Shown here piece by piece: positions 19,001-29,462 of a stretch of DNA of 64,000 nt; position 1 is the stretch's first letter; each line of letters opens with the position of its first letter. The stretch is from Chelydra serpentina. Taxonomy: Eukaryota; Chordata; Testudines; Chelydridae. Made by a program: the position numbers and the translations under genes. The stretch is from assembly GCA_037349315.1 (NCBI GenBank), contig JBAIAC010000059.1:30412501-30476500 (forward strand), read 5' to 3'. The notes below the pieces were generated by a model. It made no database searches. It saw nothing but the letters and a program-made list of their open reading frames with translations, and was not told the origin of the DNA.

Positions 19001-22000
19001 GTCAGCACAGGCGACAGGGACTGGCTGGAGCTGCCTCTCACTCTGGCTGAGTTCTCAGAAACCCTCAGCCGCATGCCCACCAATAAATCTATCGCTCTCC
19101 AAATGAGCCAGGCCACTCCCACTCAGATCTGCTCCCACCCTCACCACTGCCCCTCCCTTGTTTGCAGCCCCACCCCTTCCCCAAAAGCCCCACTCACCGA
19201 TTTTGACAGGGAAGCCGGGTGGCAGCTTGAGGGTGATGAAATCGCGCAGCTTGGCGAAGTGGGCATTGCTGATGGCCATGAGGTCGATAATGGGCGTCAC
19301 CTGCTCCACCAGCGACAGGGGGTGATCCTCACACAGCCACAGCGTGGCCTTGAACCTGTCATGGCCAGGGAAGCATCACAGCCAGCTGCCCCAGCCCCTC
19401 TTCTTGAACGGCACTGGCTACGCAGACAAGGGACCATGCCTGGCACCCTTTAGGGGTGAGCACTCTACACTGCTGTCCCTGACACCTGGGTCCCATTCCC
19501 TGTCCTGGTCTGTCCCTCATTCTGGGGGCTGAAGGAACTTCTAGGGGTGAACACCCTGCCCTGCCATCCCAGACCCCCAGGTCCCATTCTCTGGCAGAGG
19601 GGAGCTAGAATTAGGGTGGATTTTCCACACCGCGCAATATCACTGGCTGAGAGTGCAGAGCGACTCTTCCTGCTCCTCTAGCACATTCTCCCCCTCTGCT
19701 GCCATCCCAGACCCCCACCCCCCACCTCACCTCACCTCTGCACCTTGTTAGACATCTCGATAGGGCGGCCAATGTTGCGGGCTTCCAGGTTGAAGTTGGG
19801 GTCGAAGTACTCCTCGGGGGTGATGGCTGTGGGGTTGGTGAGGGTGGCGGACTGCAGCACGGGGGCCTGGAGAGGGCAGGCATGAGGAGGGGAAGTCAGA
19901 TCCCCTATTCACACGCTCTCTGGCTGTGCCCCTTGTGCCGAATTCCCCCTCGCTTGCTATATTCCCCCCACCCTCAAACAGCCCCATCTCCAGATTCTAC
20001 CCTTGTGGCCTGCCACCTGCCACACCAGACGTGCGTCTCGAGTCCCCAGAGCAGGAGGGGGGGCCCATCACTCACCCCGTTGTGGGAGGCATGCTGCTGG
20101 GCGATCCCCAGGAAGGACTGGAAGGGCGTCTTGGAGCCTGGAGGGGAGGAGGGAAGGAGAAGGTTAGACTCAAAGACCCCCTGGAGTGTATGAATCCCCC
20201 CCCCCCAAGAAACAGCCACCACACTCATTCTGTGCCCTGGGGGAGGCTAATCTGGTAGGGCCAGTTCCCCCCGCCTCCCAATCAGGTCTGATGTGGGTGT
20301 GGATACAGAATGCTCAGCATGGGGGCAGCTTAACCGAGTGCCTGGGGGGTGGGGCTTGAGCCATGATGGACAGGTGGAGAGGCAAGCTGTTGTCAGTGGG
20401 GTTGTGACTGGAGGGGAAGGATGGGTGTGGTGCTGTGACTAGAGGGGCAGCGGGTGGGGCCAGGCCCTTGTAGGCGGGTGCTGTGATTGGAAGGCTGTGA
20501 CGGGTCTGTCACAAGGGGAAGTACGGGGCACTGTGGGTGGGCATGTCAAAGGGGGAGGGTTGGGGTGCTGTGACTGGATGACCAGAGTGGGTATATCAGA
20601 GCGGGAGGGGGCAGTCTGAACAGAGGGCTAGGGCTGGGGCCAGGGTGGACAGTTGCAGGGGAAGGGTGCTGTACTCGAGTGGCAAAGTGTCCAGTTTTGA
20701 CTGGAAAGTCCGATTGAAGAAGGGACCTGACAGATCTACCGACCGGATGCCCAATGTCCGGTTACTTGGGATGTGGGGAGGCACTGGGTCATCACCTGCT
20801 CCAGCCCCTACTCAGCCACGGCTGCCTCCTGCCTTCATTGGGCAGCTGCAGCTCCCAGCCCTGGCTCTGCAGGCAAGTCCCTTCTGACCCGGGGGGCGGG
20901 AGGGGAAAAGCAGCGAGCAACAGGAATGAAGGGAGGGAGGAGGGGGGGGGGGGCCCTCAGGGGGAAGAGGTGGGGCAGAGGAGGTTGGCAACCCTATGCT
21001 GTGCATGTGTGTGGGGCTGGCACTGTGATTGGATGTCCAGGGTGGGTGTGTCAGAGTGGAAGGGGGCAGGCCATTGCAGACTGGATGTTCTGATTGGTTG
21101 GCTAGGGCCAGCGTGTTACCTTTGGTGCGGGACTTGTCGTGGTCCGATAGGTGCTCGGTTCTTGTTTTAGTGATGAGCTCCACGTTGCTGGCGCTGTAAA
21201 CCTGCCAGGACATGGGGTGCGAATCAGTTTTCCCAGCCCCTTCCCGCCCCACCCACGAGCTAACCCCCGAGGGGTGAGCACCTTGAGCTGCCATCCCGGA
21301 CACCTGGGTCTTATTTGCTGGCTTGGTGTCTCTAGTACATGCGGTCATACGAGGCCCGTATCAGTGAGCACCTCCTCCTGCTCCTAGACGCCTGGGTCTA
21401 GGGTGACCAGATGAGACGACCCGAAAATCGGACTTCCCGCCCGAAGTTGTTGAGCAAAAAAAAAACCGGAAGACGACTGGAAATCGGGACAAAAGGCGTC
21501 CCAACCAAGCATCGGCCGGGACGCGGGACAAAAGATGAAATATCGGGACATCTGGTCACCCTACCTGGGTCCCATTCCCCATCCTGGTCTCTCCTCCCTC
21601 GGGGAGCTGTGAGGCCCCTACAGGCAAGGACTTCACACTGCCATCCCAGAGGCTTGGGTCCCACCCCATGCCAGTCTTCCCCTCCCAGTTAAGGTTCCCA
21701 TCCCCTGTACCCCCAGGATAGGGATTTACCTTGGCTTCATAGCCACTGATCACTTCCATCTTCTCCGAGCGCCAGCCCCAGATCCCAGACTTGTTCCTGC
21801 CAAGATGGGAATGGCTGGGTCAGATGCTGCATTCCTCCACTTCCGCCCCAGCCCACCCTAGACAGACCACTCCCCTCCCCCATATGCCCCTGTCATAAAC
21901 ATACAGCTAAGGGTAGCCTAGAATTCCTCCTTACCTGTGAGGGGTTAAGAAGCTCAAATAGCCTGGTTGGCACCTGACCAACAGGCCTAATGGGGACAGA

Positions 22001-25000
22001 AGATACTTTCAAATCTTAGGGGGGTGGGGGGGAAGGGTGTGTGTGCGTGTGTGTGTGCGTGCGTGTGCTCGTCCTCTCTTGGGACTGAGAGGGGCCAGAC
22101 AGAAATCCATCTTCTCCAACCCATCCTAATCCAAGTCTCCAATATTGCAACAAGTATAGGTAAACCAGACAAGGCGGATTAGGTTATCTTTTGTTTTGCT
22201 TATGATTTTTCCCTGTGCTAAGAGGGAGGTTTATTCCTGTTTTCTGTAACTTTAAGGTTTTGCCTAGAGGGGAATCCTCTGTGTTTTTAATCTGAGTACC
22301 CTGTAAAGTATTTTCCATCCTGATTTTACAGGTAAAAATCATCTCTTTCTTTTTTTTAATAAAATCCTTCTTTTAAGAACCTGACTGGTTTTTCCAGTGT
22401 TCTAGGATCTAGGGGTTTGGGTCTTTGATCACTTTGTAACCAATTGGTTAGGATATTATTCTGAAGCCTCCCCAGGAAAGGGGATGTAAGGGCTTGGGGA
22501 GATTTTTTGGGGAAGAGGAACTCCAAGTGTTTCCCTGGTTCTTTGTTAAATCACTTGGTGGTGGCAGCGTTACTTAATCCAAGGTACAAGGGAGAATTTG
22601 TGCCTTGGGGAGTTTTTAACCTGAGCTGATAGAAATAAGCTTAGGGGGTCTTTCATGCGGGTCCCCACGTCTAGCGCACACAATCATACGAAGGCCTATT
22701 GCATATATGGACCCCCTGCCCCCTCATTCAGACACGCAGAGGGCCCATTGCACATGCGAACCCCCCCCAACCCACTCACTAGCACACACAGTTGTGCCTG
22801 TCACACACAAAGGTCCCCCGCCCCGCTCACTAGCACATGCGGTCACATGAAGAGCTGTTGCATATACAGACCCCCTACCCCTCTCATTTGCACATGCAGC
22901 CATATGGGGGCCCATTGCATATGAGGGTCAGTCGCACATGCAGACCCCCCTACCCTGCTCACTAGCACACTCAGTTGTACGAGAGCCCATCGCACATGTG
23001 GACCCCTGCCCCACCCCACTCACTAGCGCGCACGGTCGTACAAGGGCCCATCGTACATGAAGACCCTCCATCCCACTCACTAGCACATGGTCACATGAAT
23101 GCCTGTTGCACAAGCGGATTCATCTGTCCCTCTCACTAGCACACGCAGTTGTATGAGGATCCCCTGCCTATCTCACTAGTACGCATGGTCGTTTAAGGGC
23201 CCGTTGCACACACAGACTACCCTCCCATCCCACGCTCACTAGCACGTACAAGAGCCCATCACACATGCAGACCCCCTGCCTCGCTCACCACCACACATGG
23301 TCGTACAAGAGCCCATCACACACATGGATCCCCCGCCCCACTCACCATTTGCGACCACACAAATGCCAGTCATGCCCATCCCCACTGTCTACAGCCTCTA
23401 GCACAAGGGCATCCCGTGCACAGCCACCTCACCCACCACCTGTGCACTCCTCACACGCTCCTCCTTCCCTGGCCTCCCTCCCCAGTCATGTACTCCCCCG
23501 CCTCTCTCATGGCTGTCCTCGTGCACCCTGCCTCCCACAACCACTCCCCTCTCAGAGGCCCACCCCCATGTGGTTAGCCTGCATGAATGCCCCCCCCCCC
23601 CCCACGTGCCCGCTCTCCCAGCTCACCGCTCGAAGGCGATGTTCTTGGTGTCGAGGTGGGTGGAGACGATGGGCGAGGTCAGCCGGCTGGCCACGTGCTC
23701 CTCGGTGGGCTGCATGGCAGCCAGCATCAGCTCCGGCTCGTGCAGGGCCAGCGACAGCATCTCCGTGTAGACCACCTGCTTGTCGTGATCCACCTCCATC
23801 ACCACGGCACCCTCCTCTGGCCAGGGGGAGAGGGGACACATCAGTGCCACAGCCCCACCCCACCCGTGGCCAGGCTGGAGGTGCCATGGTGATGTCGCCT
23901 CAGCTTCCCTCCAGGATCCCCTGGGACTCTAGGTGCAAGCGGACTGCTTCCCTGGCCCTTCCCAGAGCCATATCCCAACAGAGCGCCAACTCCCATTGGC
24001 AGTGACCCCATTCCCCTCCCCGGGGCTGGGCCAGCTGGGGGTCTCAGCCCCATCTCTGGGAGTCCCTCATGTCGGGGAGTGGAAAGGGGCTTGGCTCTAC
24101 TACTCAGCCAGATCAGAGAGATGCATCCTGCACAGGGCATCGAGAGGGAGCCAAGCCCAATTCCCCCAGGGGCACAGGGAAGGGACACCATGGGGGGAGC
24201 AGACCCCAATTCCCCTGGGGGCACAGGAACGGGGTGGGAGCCCTGTCACCCGGGGAGGCTGGGGGCATCTCTGACCTTCCCCCTTGAAGATATAGCTGCG
24301 CCGCCCACGCTGCCAGGTCATGTGCTCGAAGCCCAGCAGGGTGGTGTCAACCCGCAGACTCTCACCGCGCTTCCACACCCGGTACACGTCGCTCGGGCAC
24401 ACCTTGGAGACCAGGGGCACTGTGGGGGAGGGACAGAGAGTGAGCGGGGGAGGGGCGTGGCAATGGGGCTGGCTGCCCCACCCGCACGCTGACAGCCCAA
24501 CCCTGCACCCCTCTGGGGAGGGTCTGTGTCCAGATGCCTGCAGTTTCTCCTCCCAGGCACCGGGGGCTTCATTATGGCACTGGGCTTCACATTGCCAGGC
24601 AGCGCTCCCTCCCCCGAAAGCCCCACTCCAGGGCCCAGCTCTGAGAAAGGGAGGCACCAGCTGCTGGCGGATGAGGGGCAGGGGCTGGGTGGGGACAACG
24701 ACCAGGGGTCTCTAGTCTCCCCCCTCCATGTAGCTGGATATCCCTGGTCTCTGGCACTGGGGAAGGAGATTGGGGGTGTCCTCCTGGGGGACAGACTCAC
24801 CCCAGCTGGTGAACTCCCACTTCATCTCCACGTAGAAATCAGGGGCCTGGAAGAGAGGAGACAGCAAAGGGATGAGATCAGGCATTCCCGGCAGAGATTG
24901 GGGTCTGGGAGATCATGGGGGATTCCCTGGATCTGGGAATTCCCGGGGGGGAGGGGAAGAGATCAGAAGGGTGGGTGGGGGGATTCCCTGCAGTGATCAG

Positions 25001-28000
25001 ATCAGGGAGGGGCACGGGAAGAGAGATCTGGATGGGAGAAGTTCCCTGCCCCGACTGGGGGTTGGGGGTAAGAACAAGATCCCGGGAGAAGTGAAGGGAT
25101 CCCTGCAGAGATCCTGGGGGACAAATCTCAAGCTAGGAAATCCCTAGGGCTGGGTGAGACCCTAGGTGTGCTCCTGTCCGAGATCCTGGGGGATCCCAGA
25201 TGCATCCCCAATGGATCCCCAGAGGGGCAGCAGGAGGATCCATTGCACTGTGGGCACCTAGGGCTTAGCTAGGGGGCACCTAGGGGTTGGCAGGGCGGGG
25301 GTCCCAGGAGGCTGGGGGCTGTTCTCCAGGGCGAGGGTGCCAGGGGACTGGGGTCCCGGGAGAGTGTCTGTACCCCAGAGCAGGGGTGCCAGAAGGCTGG
25401 GGTCCCGGGGGAGTCTGTACCCCAGAATGGGGGTGCCAGGGAGCTGAGGTCCTGGGGGGGTCTGTACCCCAGGGCAAGGCTGGCTGGGGGCACATGCACA
25501 CACTGACCCTGCGCAGTTTGTTGAGCAGCTCGGGGATACCAGCCAGGCGGTTGGTGGCACGCTGGTAGTCACGGTATTGGAGCACCAGCTGCACCATCTC
25601 AGGGTCCCCGGTGCTGACAGCCTCCTGCAGGACTTTGGGAGGAAGAGAGGGAGCAACACAGAGCCGTCAGGCGTAGAGCACTGCCTGTCCCCCCTGCACC
25701 CTGGCATCCGAGCCAGCTCCCTGCACACACCCCAGGCATGGCCCGCACCAACCCCTGTTGCCATGGGCAGGCAAAGCCGGGTACCCAATGATATGACACA
25801 GGGCCTTCTGCTGGCGAAGTCCAGGTCTGGATGCAGGGTCCATGGGCACCAGCCCCCTGGAGCATGGCAGAGGGGAGGCTGAGACCTCCAGCAGCTGGTG
25901 GGGGAGAAATTCCGTGCCATAGGGCAGGAGCCGTGCAGCAGAGGGGCTGGCACCAGAGCCGCCTGACTCCCCATAATTGTCCCCCAGCCCCCCATACCTG
26001 CCCTCCCCCAGCTCCGTGTGCTCTTCCCGCCAGTACCTGTCCAGCCATTGGCATTCTCCCTGCCCACGTTGGCGTTGTGCCGCAGCAGCACCCGGGCCGA
26101 CTCGAGGTTGCCCAGCGACACAGCCAGCTCCAGAGGTGTGCGGCCCCGTGGGTCGATCAACTCGATATTGTGCTGAACAGGAACCACGGGGTTAACAGCT
26201 GTACACCCCCAACTCCCCAATGGGCTAAGCTAGGGCCCCAACTGTACCACTGCCGTCCTGGAGGCCTAGGTCCCATTCCCCATCCTAGGCTCTGGCCTCT
26301 GCTGGGGCTGGAAGCTGTTGGGCCTCTATGGGTGAACACCCCCACTGCGATCCCAGACTCTTGGGTCCCATTCCTGCCTGCCCCCTTCCCCCACAAGGGG
26401 ATTCTCCTGCCCAGCTCCTCAGCCTCACTCATGCACATAGGTGCCCCTCCCGTGGCTGCGAGGGGACATGGGGGTGCCTTGTCCTGCCCCCTTCCCCTAT
26501 GGTCCCTCCCAACTTGTTGTCAAGCTCCTGACTATGGTTGTAGTGGGCTGCGGGCAGATACGAGGTCATGGGGGGCACTGAGGGCAGGGGATGTGGGTTT
26601 ATGTCCCGAGATCACTCTCCAGAGCCCAGTGCTGATTGGGGAGGAGAGAGAAGGGGCGGGGGGTGGGGGAGCTATGGGATGGGATGGATCCCACACCTGC
26701 CCTGTGAGCAGATCACATTCCAGTGCCTGGTACCGGTTGGGGAATGTGGGGACCTGGTGAGAGGGATTGGGGCTGGGGGGAGCTGATTGGGAATTAAAGG
26801 CTGGGGGTTGCCCAGGTGCTGCTTGCTCTCCAGCACCTGGTGCCATTTGGAGTGATGCTGGTGGGGGAGGGAAAGAGGAACCAGAGGAACCTGGGGTGGG
26901 GGGTACCTGGTGGGGTGGATGCTGGGTAGAGGCGTCAGATGGAGGAATGGAGGGTGGGGGTACCAGGGTTGGGGTACAAAATGGGGCAATGCTGGGGGTA
27001 CCTGGTGCAGGTACTGGGGTGAGGATGTGAGGTGGCTCCTCAATTGGAGTACTGGGGAGTACCAGAAGTTGGAGGTACCTAGTGAGGGTACCAGAGTGGA
27101 AAGGATGGAGGATAGGGGTCCTGGTGTGGGGTACCAGGTGAAGGGATGGAGGATGGGGGCTACACAGAGTGGTGAGAGGGTATCGGGGTGGGGGTACCAG
27201 AGTGGAGAAATGGAGAGTGGGGATCCTGGGTAGAGGAATAGAGATTGGGGGTACCTGGGTTTAGGGGGTACCCAGTGGGGGGATATGGGCTTGTGAACAC
27301 CTGGGGAGTGGTGATGCAGGGTTAGTGGGATGCTGGATTGAGGTTCAGGGGTGGGGGTATCTGGTATAGGAGTTAGGAGGGGGTGCTCAGTGGGGGGTGC
27401 CAGAGTGGGATATCCCAGGTGGGTTATGGGGTACCTACGGTGGGGGTTCCTGATGGGGTGGGGGAGGTCCCAGGGGAGGGGTGTGCCCAGTGGGGTGGGG
27501 GTCATAGGAGGAGTTAGTGGGTCCCTGTGGTGGGGCTACCCATGGGGGGGGGATGCCCTAGGGGGTCCCAGGGTGGAGATTAGGAGGGTTCCCACAGTGT
27601 TGAGTCCCAAGTGTGCCTGGTGGGCTAAGAGGTCCTGAGGGGTGCCTGATGGGGCTAGGGAGTCCCAGAAGTGCCTGATTGGTGGGATTCCCCAGGGGTG
27701 GCTGCAGCAGGGTAGGGATGTCCAGTGGAGTAGGGGATTCTGGGGGGTCCCAATGGAATGGGGGTCCCAGAGGTATAGGGGTTGCCAGATGACCAGTATC
27801 TAGCAGATTGGCAGGGTGCCTGGTGGGATGGGGGTGTGTGGAGTGGGGCATGCCTAGCACTGTGGAGGTCCTGGGGTGGAGGACGCTGGGGGGTTAAGGG
27901 GTGGCTGGTGCCTGGTGGGGTGGAGAATATTAGGGGTCTCAGGGTGTATGTGGGGGTGCTAGAGGGTTAGGGAGTCATCCAGCAGGGTGGGGGTGCCCAC

Positions 28001-28793
28001 AATGTGTTGCCTGGCAGGATAGTGGGTGCTGGGGTGAAGGGTTCTGGGGGTGCCACAATGGGATAGGAGATTCTAGGAGCTTAGGGGATCCCATGGTGCT
28101 TGGTAGCGGGGGGGGGGGGGGTGTCCTGGGAATGCCAAGTAGGATATTGGAGGGAGGTTCCGGGAAGTCCAGGGGTGCCTAGAAGTGTCCCAGAGGTGTC
28201 CAGTGGAGTGAAGGGTCCCAGAGTCCCAAAGGTGCCCAGCAGAGTGGGATAAGCCCCAGGGAGAGTTCCGGGGGTGCCGGGTGGTCCCAGGGGTGCCCGG
28301 CGGTGTTGGGGGTATCCCAGGGGGAGAGCGGAGGGGCCAGTGGAGCGGGGGGAGATTCTAGGGGTACCTGGTGGGATCCAGGGGTGCACAGCAGAGCGAT
28401 CCCCAGGAAGAGTCCAGGGGTGCCCCAGGGAGGGTCCCGCGGGTGCCGGGTGGGGGGTCCCGGAGAAGGTCGCGCGGGTGCCCGGCGGGGTGGGGAGTCC
28501 CGGAGAAGGTCCCGCGGGTGCCCGGCGGGGTAGGGGGGGTCCCGGAGAAGGTCCCGCGGGTGCCCGGCGGGGTAGGGGGGGTCCCGGAGAAGGTCCCGCG
28601 GGTGCCCGGCGGGGTAGGGGGGGTCCCGGAGGTGCCCAGCGGGGTCGGTTGGGGGTCCCAGGAGTGCTCGGTGGGGTGGGGAAAATCCCGGGGGGTCCCG
28701 CACCTGCCCCGTGCGCAGCTCGCTCTCCAGCGCCTGGTGCCGGTTGTGCCAGGCCAGCAGGTGCAGCGGGAAGGCGTCTCCGGCCCGGGCCAT
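15709..28793 (-). CDS. ANKRD13D: ANKRD13D, ankyrin repeat domain 13 family, member D (complete, 15 coding exons)
   Basis: Membrane-associated ubiquitin-binding adaptor; the family binds K63-linked ubiquitin on internalised receptors such as EGFR. Joined exons give 643 residues (634 with an alternative exon 12 donor). Order: short N-terminal segment, ankyrin repeats at about 35-110 ([20 protein letters not shown]), the conserved ANKRD13/GPCR-chaperone-type domain at about 118-420 ([55 protein letters not shown]), and four C-terminal ubiquitin-interacting motifs ([44 protein letters not shown]). Exons: 28704-28793, 26037-26172, 25508-25632, 24801-24846, 24276-24419, 23627-23816, 21730-21796, 21120-21201, 20076-20137, 19736-19866, 19198-19355, 17928-18092, 17537-17700, 16933-17012, 15709-16000. 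The position between GRK2 and SSH3 supports D rather than A, B or C. Confidence 0.95.
16060..16820. repeat. 33-bp-type minisatellite, ANKRD13D intron 14
   Basis: Some twenty degenerate units of ACCAACCAGCCCCTCCCTCA plus CAGCCCCGCCCCC, filling nearly the whole intron. Confidence 0.9.
16933..17012 (-). CDS. ANKRD13D: ANKRD13D exon 14 (residues 521-547)
   Basis: Encodes [14 protein letters not shown] and the start of the second UIM ([10 protein letters not shown]). Donor CG|GTGAGT. Confidence 0.94.
17155..17522. repeat. 87-bp tandem repeat, ANKRD13D intron 13
   Basis: Five copies of GAGAGGGGAAAGGCCCC, GTCCCATTCCCTGC and GGCTGGATCGGAGCCGGCGC spaced 83-90 bp. The array runs to within about 15 bp of the exon 13 donor. 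A single copy sits in GRK2 intron 3 (46.6 kb). Confidence 0.88.
17537..17700 (-). CDS. ANKRD13D: ANKRD13D exon 13 (residues 466-520)
   Basis: Encodes [18 protein letters not shown] and the first ubiquitin-interacting motif ([19 protein letters not shown]). Donor GTGAGA. Confidence 0.95.
17928..18092 (-). CDS. ANKRD13D: ANKRD13D exon 12 (residues 411-466, long form)
   Basis: Encodes [20 protein letters not shown] then a Ser/Pro-rich stretch. Two in-phase donors are possible: AAAG|GTAGGG at 17,928 (long) and GCAG|GTGAAG ending the exon at 17,955 (nine codons shorter, closer to the mammalian protein). The long donor has the better +5 G. Confidence 0.85.
18180..18800. repeat. C-rich degenerate tandem repeat, ANKRD13D intron 11
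   Basis: Loose units built on CATGATCCCTGCCACCCCTC and CCCCAGCTCCCCCA. Gives spurious long open frames on the plus strand. Confidence 0.75.
18833..19092 (+). mobile_element. Tx1-like L1 LINE ORF2 fragment
   Basis: An open frame on the plus strand encodes a fragment of a Tx1-clade LINE polyprotein upstream of the RT core: [34 protein letters not shown] and [20 protein letters not shown]. Truncated at both ends, inserted antisense to ANKRD13D in intron 11, about 100 bp from exon 11. Confidence 0.8.
19198..19355 (-). CDS. ANKRD13D: ANKRD13D exon 11 (residues 358-411)
   Basis: Encodes [39 protein letters not shown] and PPGFPVKI. Donor G|GTGAGT. Confidence 0.95.
19736..19866 (-). CDS. ANKRD13D: ANKRD13D exon 10 (residues 315-358)
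   Basis: Encodes [19 protein letters not shown] and [15 protein letters not shown]. The donor region is a doubled GTGAGGTGAGG; the first GTGAG keeps phase. Confidence 0.94.
20076..20137 (-). CDS. ANKRD13D: ANKRD13D exon 9 (residues 294-314)
   Basis: Encodes [20 protein letters not shown]. Acceptor CTCCAG, donor GTGAGT. Confidence 0.94.
20640..20998 (+). mobile_element. MITE-like repeat, ANKRD13D intron 8
   Basis: Resembles a turtle interspersed repeat (GTGTCCAGTTTTGACTGGAA, ending GAGGTTGGCAACCCTA). The matching left terminus is not clear, so the class is uncertain. Confidence 0.45.
21120..21201 (-). CDS. ANKRD13D: ANKRD13D exon 8 (residues 267-294)
   Basis: Encodes [20 protein letters not shown]. 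Donor G|GTAACA. Confidence 0.95.
21399..21563. mobile_element. hAT-type MITE with 8-bp target-site duplication
   Basis: 165 bp with perfect 15-bp terminal inverted repeats TAGGGTGACCAGATG / CATCTGGTCACCCTA, flanked on both sides by CCTGGGTC (21391-21398 and 21564-21571). An 8-bp duplication and a YAGGG terminus are hAT hallmarks. No coding capacity. Confidence 0.88.
21730..21796 (-). CDS. ANKRD13D: ANKRD13D exon 7 (residues 244-266)
   Basis: Encodes [20 protein letters not shown]. Donor AAG|GTAAAT. Confidence 0.95.
21891..22670 (+). mobile_element. LTR-like element B, ANKRD13D intron 6, 3'-truncated
   Basis: Begins TGTCATAAACATACAGC and contains a plus-strand AATAAA (about 22,359). It ends abruptly at GGGTCCCCACGTCT where a minisatellite starts. 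Homologous in layout to element A at 2,141. Confidence 0.6.
22660..23350. repeat. About 60-bp minisatellite, ANKRD13D intron 6
   Basis: Eleven or so units of CTCACTAGCACACGCAGTCG, TACGAGGGCCCATTGCACA and TGCAGACCCCCT. Confidence 0.88.
23627..23816 (-). CDS. ANKRD13D: ANKRD13D exon 6 (residues 181-244)
   Basis: Encodes [18 protein letters not shown] and [19 protein letters not shown]. Donor CG|GTGAGC; a C-run lies 20 bp downstream. Confidence 0.95.
24276..24419 (-). CDS. ANKRD13D: ANKRD13D exon 5 (residues 133-181)
   Basis: Encodes [36 protein letters not shown] and YIFKGE. Donor GTCAGA. Confidence 0.95.
24801..24846 (-). CDS. ANKRD13D: ANKRD13D exon 4 (residues 118-133)
   Basis: Small exon, [15 protein letters not shown]. 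Acceptor CTTCCAG, donor G|GTGAGT. Confidence 0.94.
25508..25632 (-). CDS. ANKRD13D: ANKRD13D exon 3 (residues 76-117)
   Basis: Second ankyrin repeat ([19 protein letters not shown]) and [11 protein letters not shown]. Acceptor CCCAAAG, donor AGG|GTCAGT. The last residue is Arg where human has Gln. Confidence 0.94.
26037..26172 (-). CDS. ANKRD13D: ANKRD13D exon 2 (residues 31-76)
   Basis: First ankyrin repeat ([18 protein letters not shown], then [14 protein letters not shown]). Donor G|GTACTG. Confidence 0.95.
26690..28660. repeat. Degenerate array in ANKRD13D intron 1, with exon-1-like relics
   Basis: The 2.5-kb intron is dominated by diverged units around GGTACCTGGTGGGGT and GTGCCCGGCGGGGT. 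Two units (26,694-26,740 and about 26,818-26,860) retain sequence of the 3' part of exon 1. The right end (28,440-28,650) is a tight 41-42 bp array of GGTCCCGGAGAAGGTCCCGC. Confidence 0.75.
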
Positions 28794-29020
28794 CCCGTCA
28801 CCATGTCCCCGGCCCGGCCGAGGCTGCAGCTGCCCTGCGCGGCGCTGGCTGCTCCGGGCGGCGGGCGCGAGGCCTGGCCCGGAATCGCTGCAGCGGCCGG
28901 GGGCGGCGGCGTGGGGCGGAGCGCGGCGCGGCGTGGGGCGGAGCGCGGCGGGCGGCCTCGCTGGGCCCTGGCGGCCCCGTCCCAGCTCCGCCCGAGCCAT
29001 GCACCGGCCTCGGGCGCCGC
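28690..29020 (-). promoter_or_regulatory. ANKRD13D: ANKRD13D CpG island and promoter
   Basis: Very CpG-dense stretch over exon 1 and upstream, with repeated GGGGCGGAGC GC boxes at about 28,914-28,945 typical of Sp1-type TATA-less promoters. It lies at the 5' end of the gene on the minus strand. Confidence 0.7.
28704..28793 (-). CDS. ANKRD13D: ANKRD13D exon 1 (residues 1-30)
   Basis: ATG at 28793-28791 in a GGGATGG context inside a CpG island. Encodes [17 protein letters not shown] to ELRTGQ. Donor CAG|GTGCGG. Relics of the 3' part of this exon occur in the following intron. Confidence 0.92.
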
Positions 29021-29332
29021 CCCGCTGCACCCCAACTACCCCCCAGGGCATCTCAGCCCTGCCCAGCCATAGATTAACTGCCCTTGGGGCATTTTAGCCA
29101 AGCCCCGTGCATTTTAACTGCCCTCCTTTGGGGCATCGGAGCCCTGTTCCCTTCCCCTGAGGTCACCTTAGCTCTGCCTGCCTCCTGCATTTTAATCTTA
29201 ACCGTGCCTGCCCCATAGGTCACCTAAGCGCTCCTGCCCCCCGTTATAAGGCCGTGATAATAGGGCCTTATTGTAGTGTACAGTGTGCCTCTACACTCCA
29301 AAGTGAAGGTGCAGTTGTCATGTGGGCAGGAC

Positions 29333-29462
29333 GTATCAGAGGGGTAGCTCTGTTAGTCTCTATCCACAAAAACAACCAGGAGTCCGGTGGCACCTTAAAG
29401 ACTAACATTGATTTGGGCATAAACTTTCATGGGTAAAAAACCCACTTCTTCTGATGCATGGA
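29333..29462 (-). mobile_element. Penelope-like element 3' tail fragment
   Basis: Antisense to the tail seen at 58.2 kb: GGTGGCACCTTAAAGACTAA, then CATAAACTTTCATGGG and CTTCTGATGCATGG. Lies upstream of ANKRD13D. Confidence 0.75.

Noticed and set aside
18221..19453. 410-codon plus-strand open frame
   Set aside because: Runs through a C-rich intronic repeat, the Tx1-like fragment and the antisense of ANKRD13D exon 11; no single protein.
22660..23350. Regularly spaced repeats resembling a CRISPR array
   Set aside because: Units are contiguous, degenerate minisatellite copies without unique spacers, in a vertebrate intron.
25258..26220. 320-codon minus-strand open frame
   Set aside because: Contains true ANKRD13D exon 2 and the intron between exons 2 and 3 read through in other frames; not a separate gene.
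28179..29051. 290- and 267-codon open frames on both strands around ANKRD13D exon 1
   Set aside because: GC-rich CpG island and 41-bp tandem repeat keep all frames open; only 28,704-28,793 is coding.
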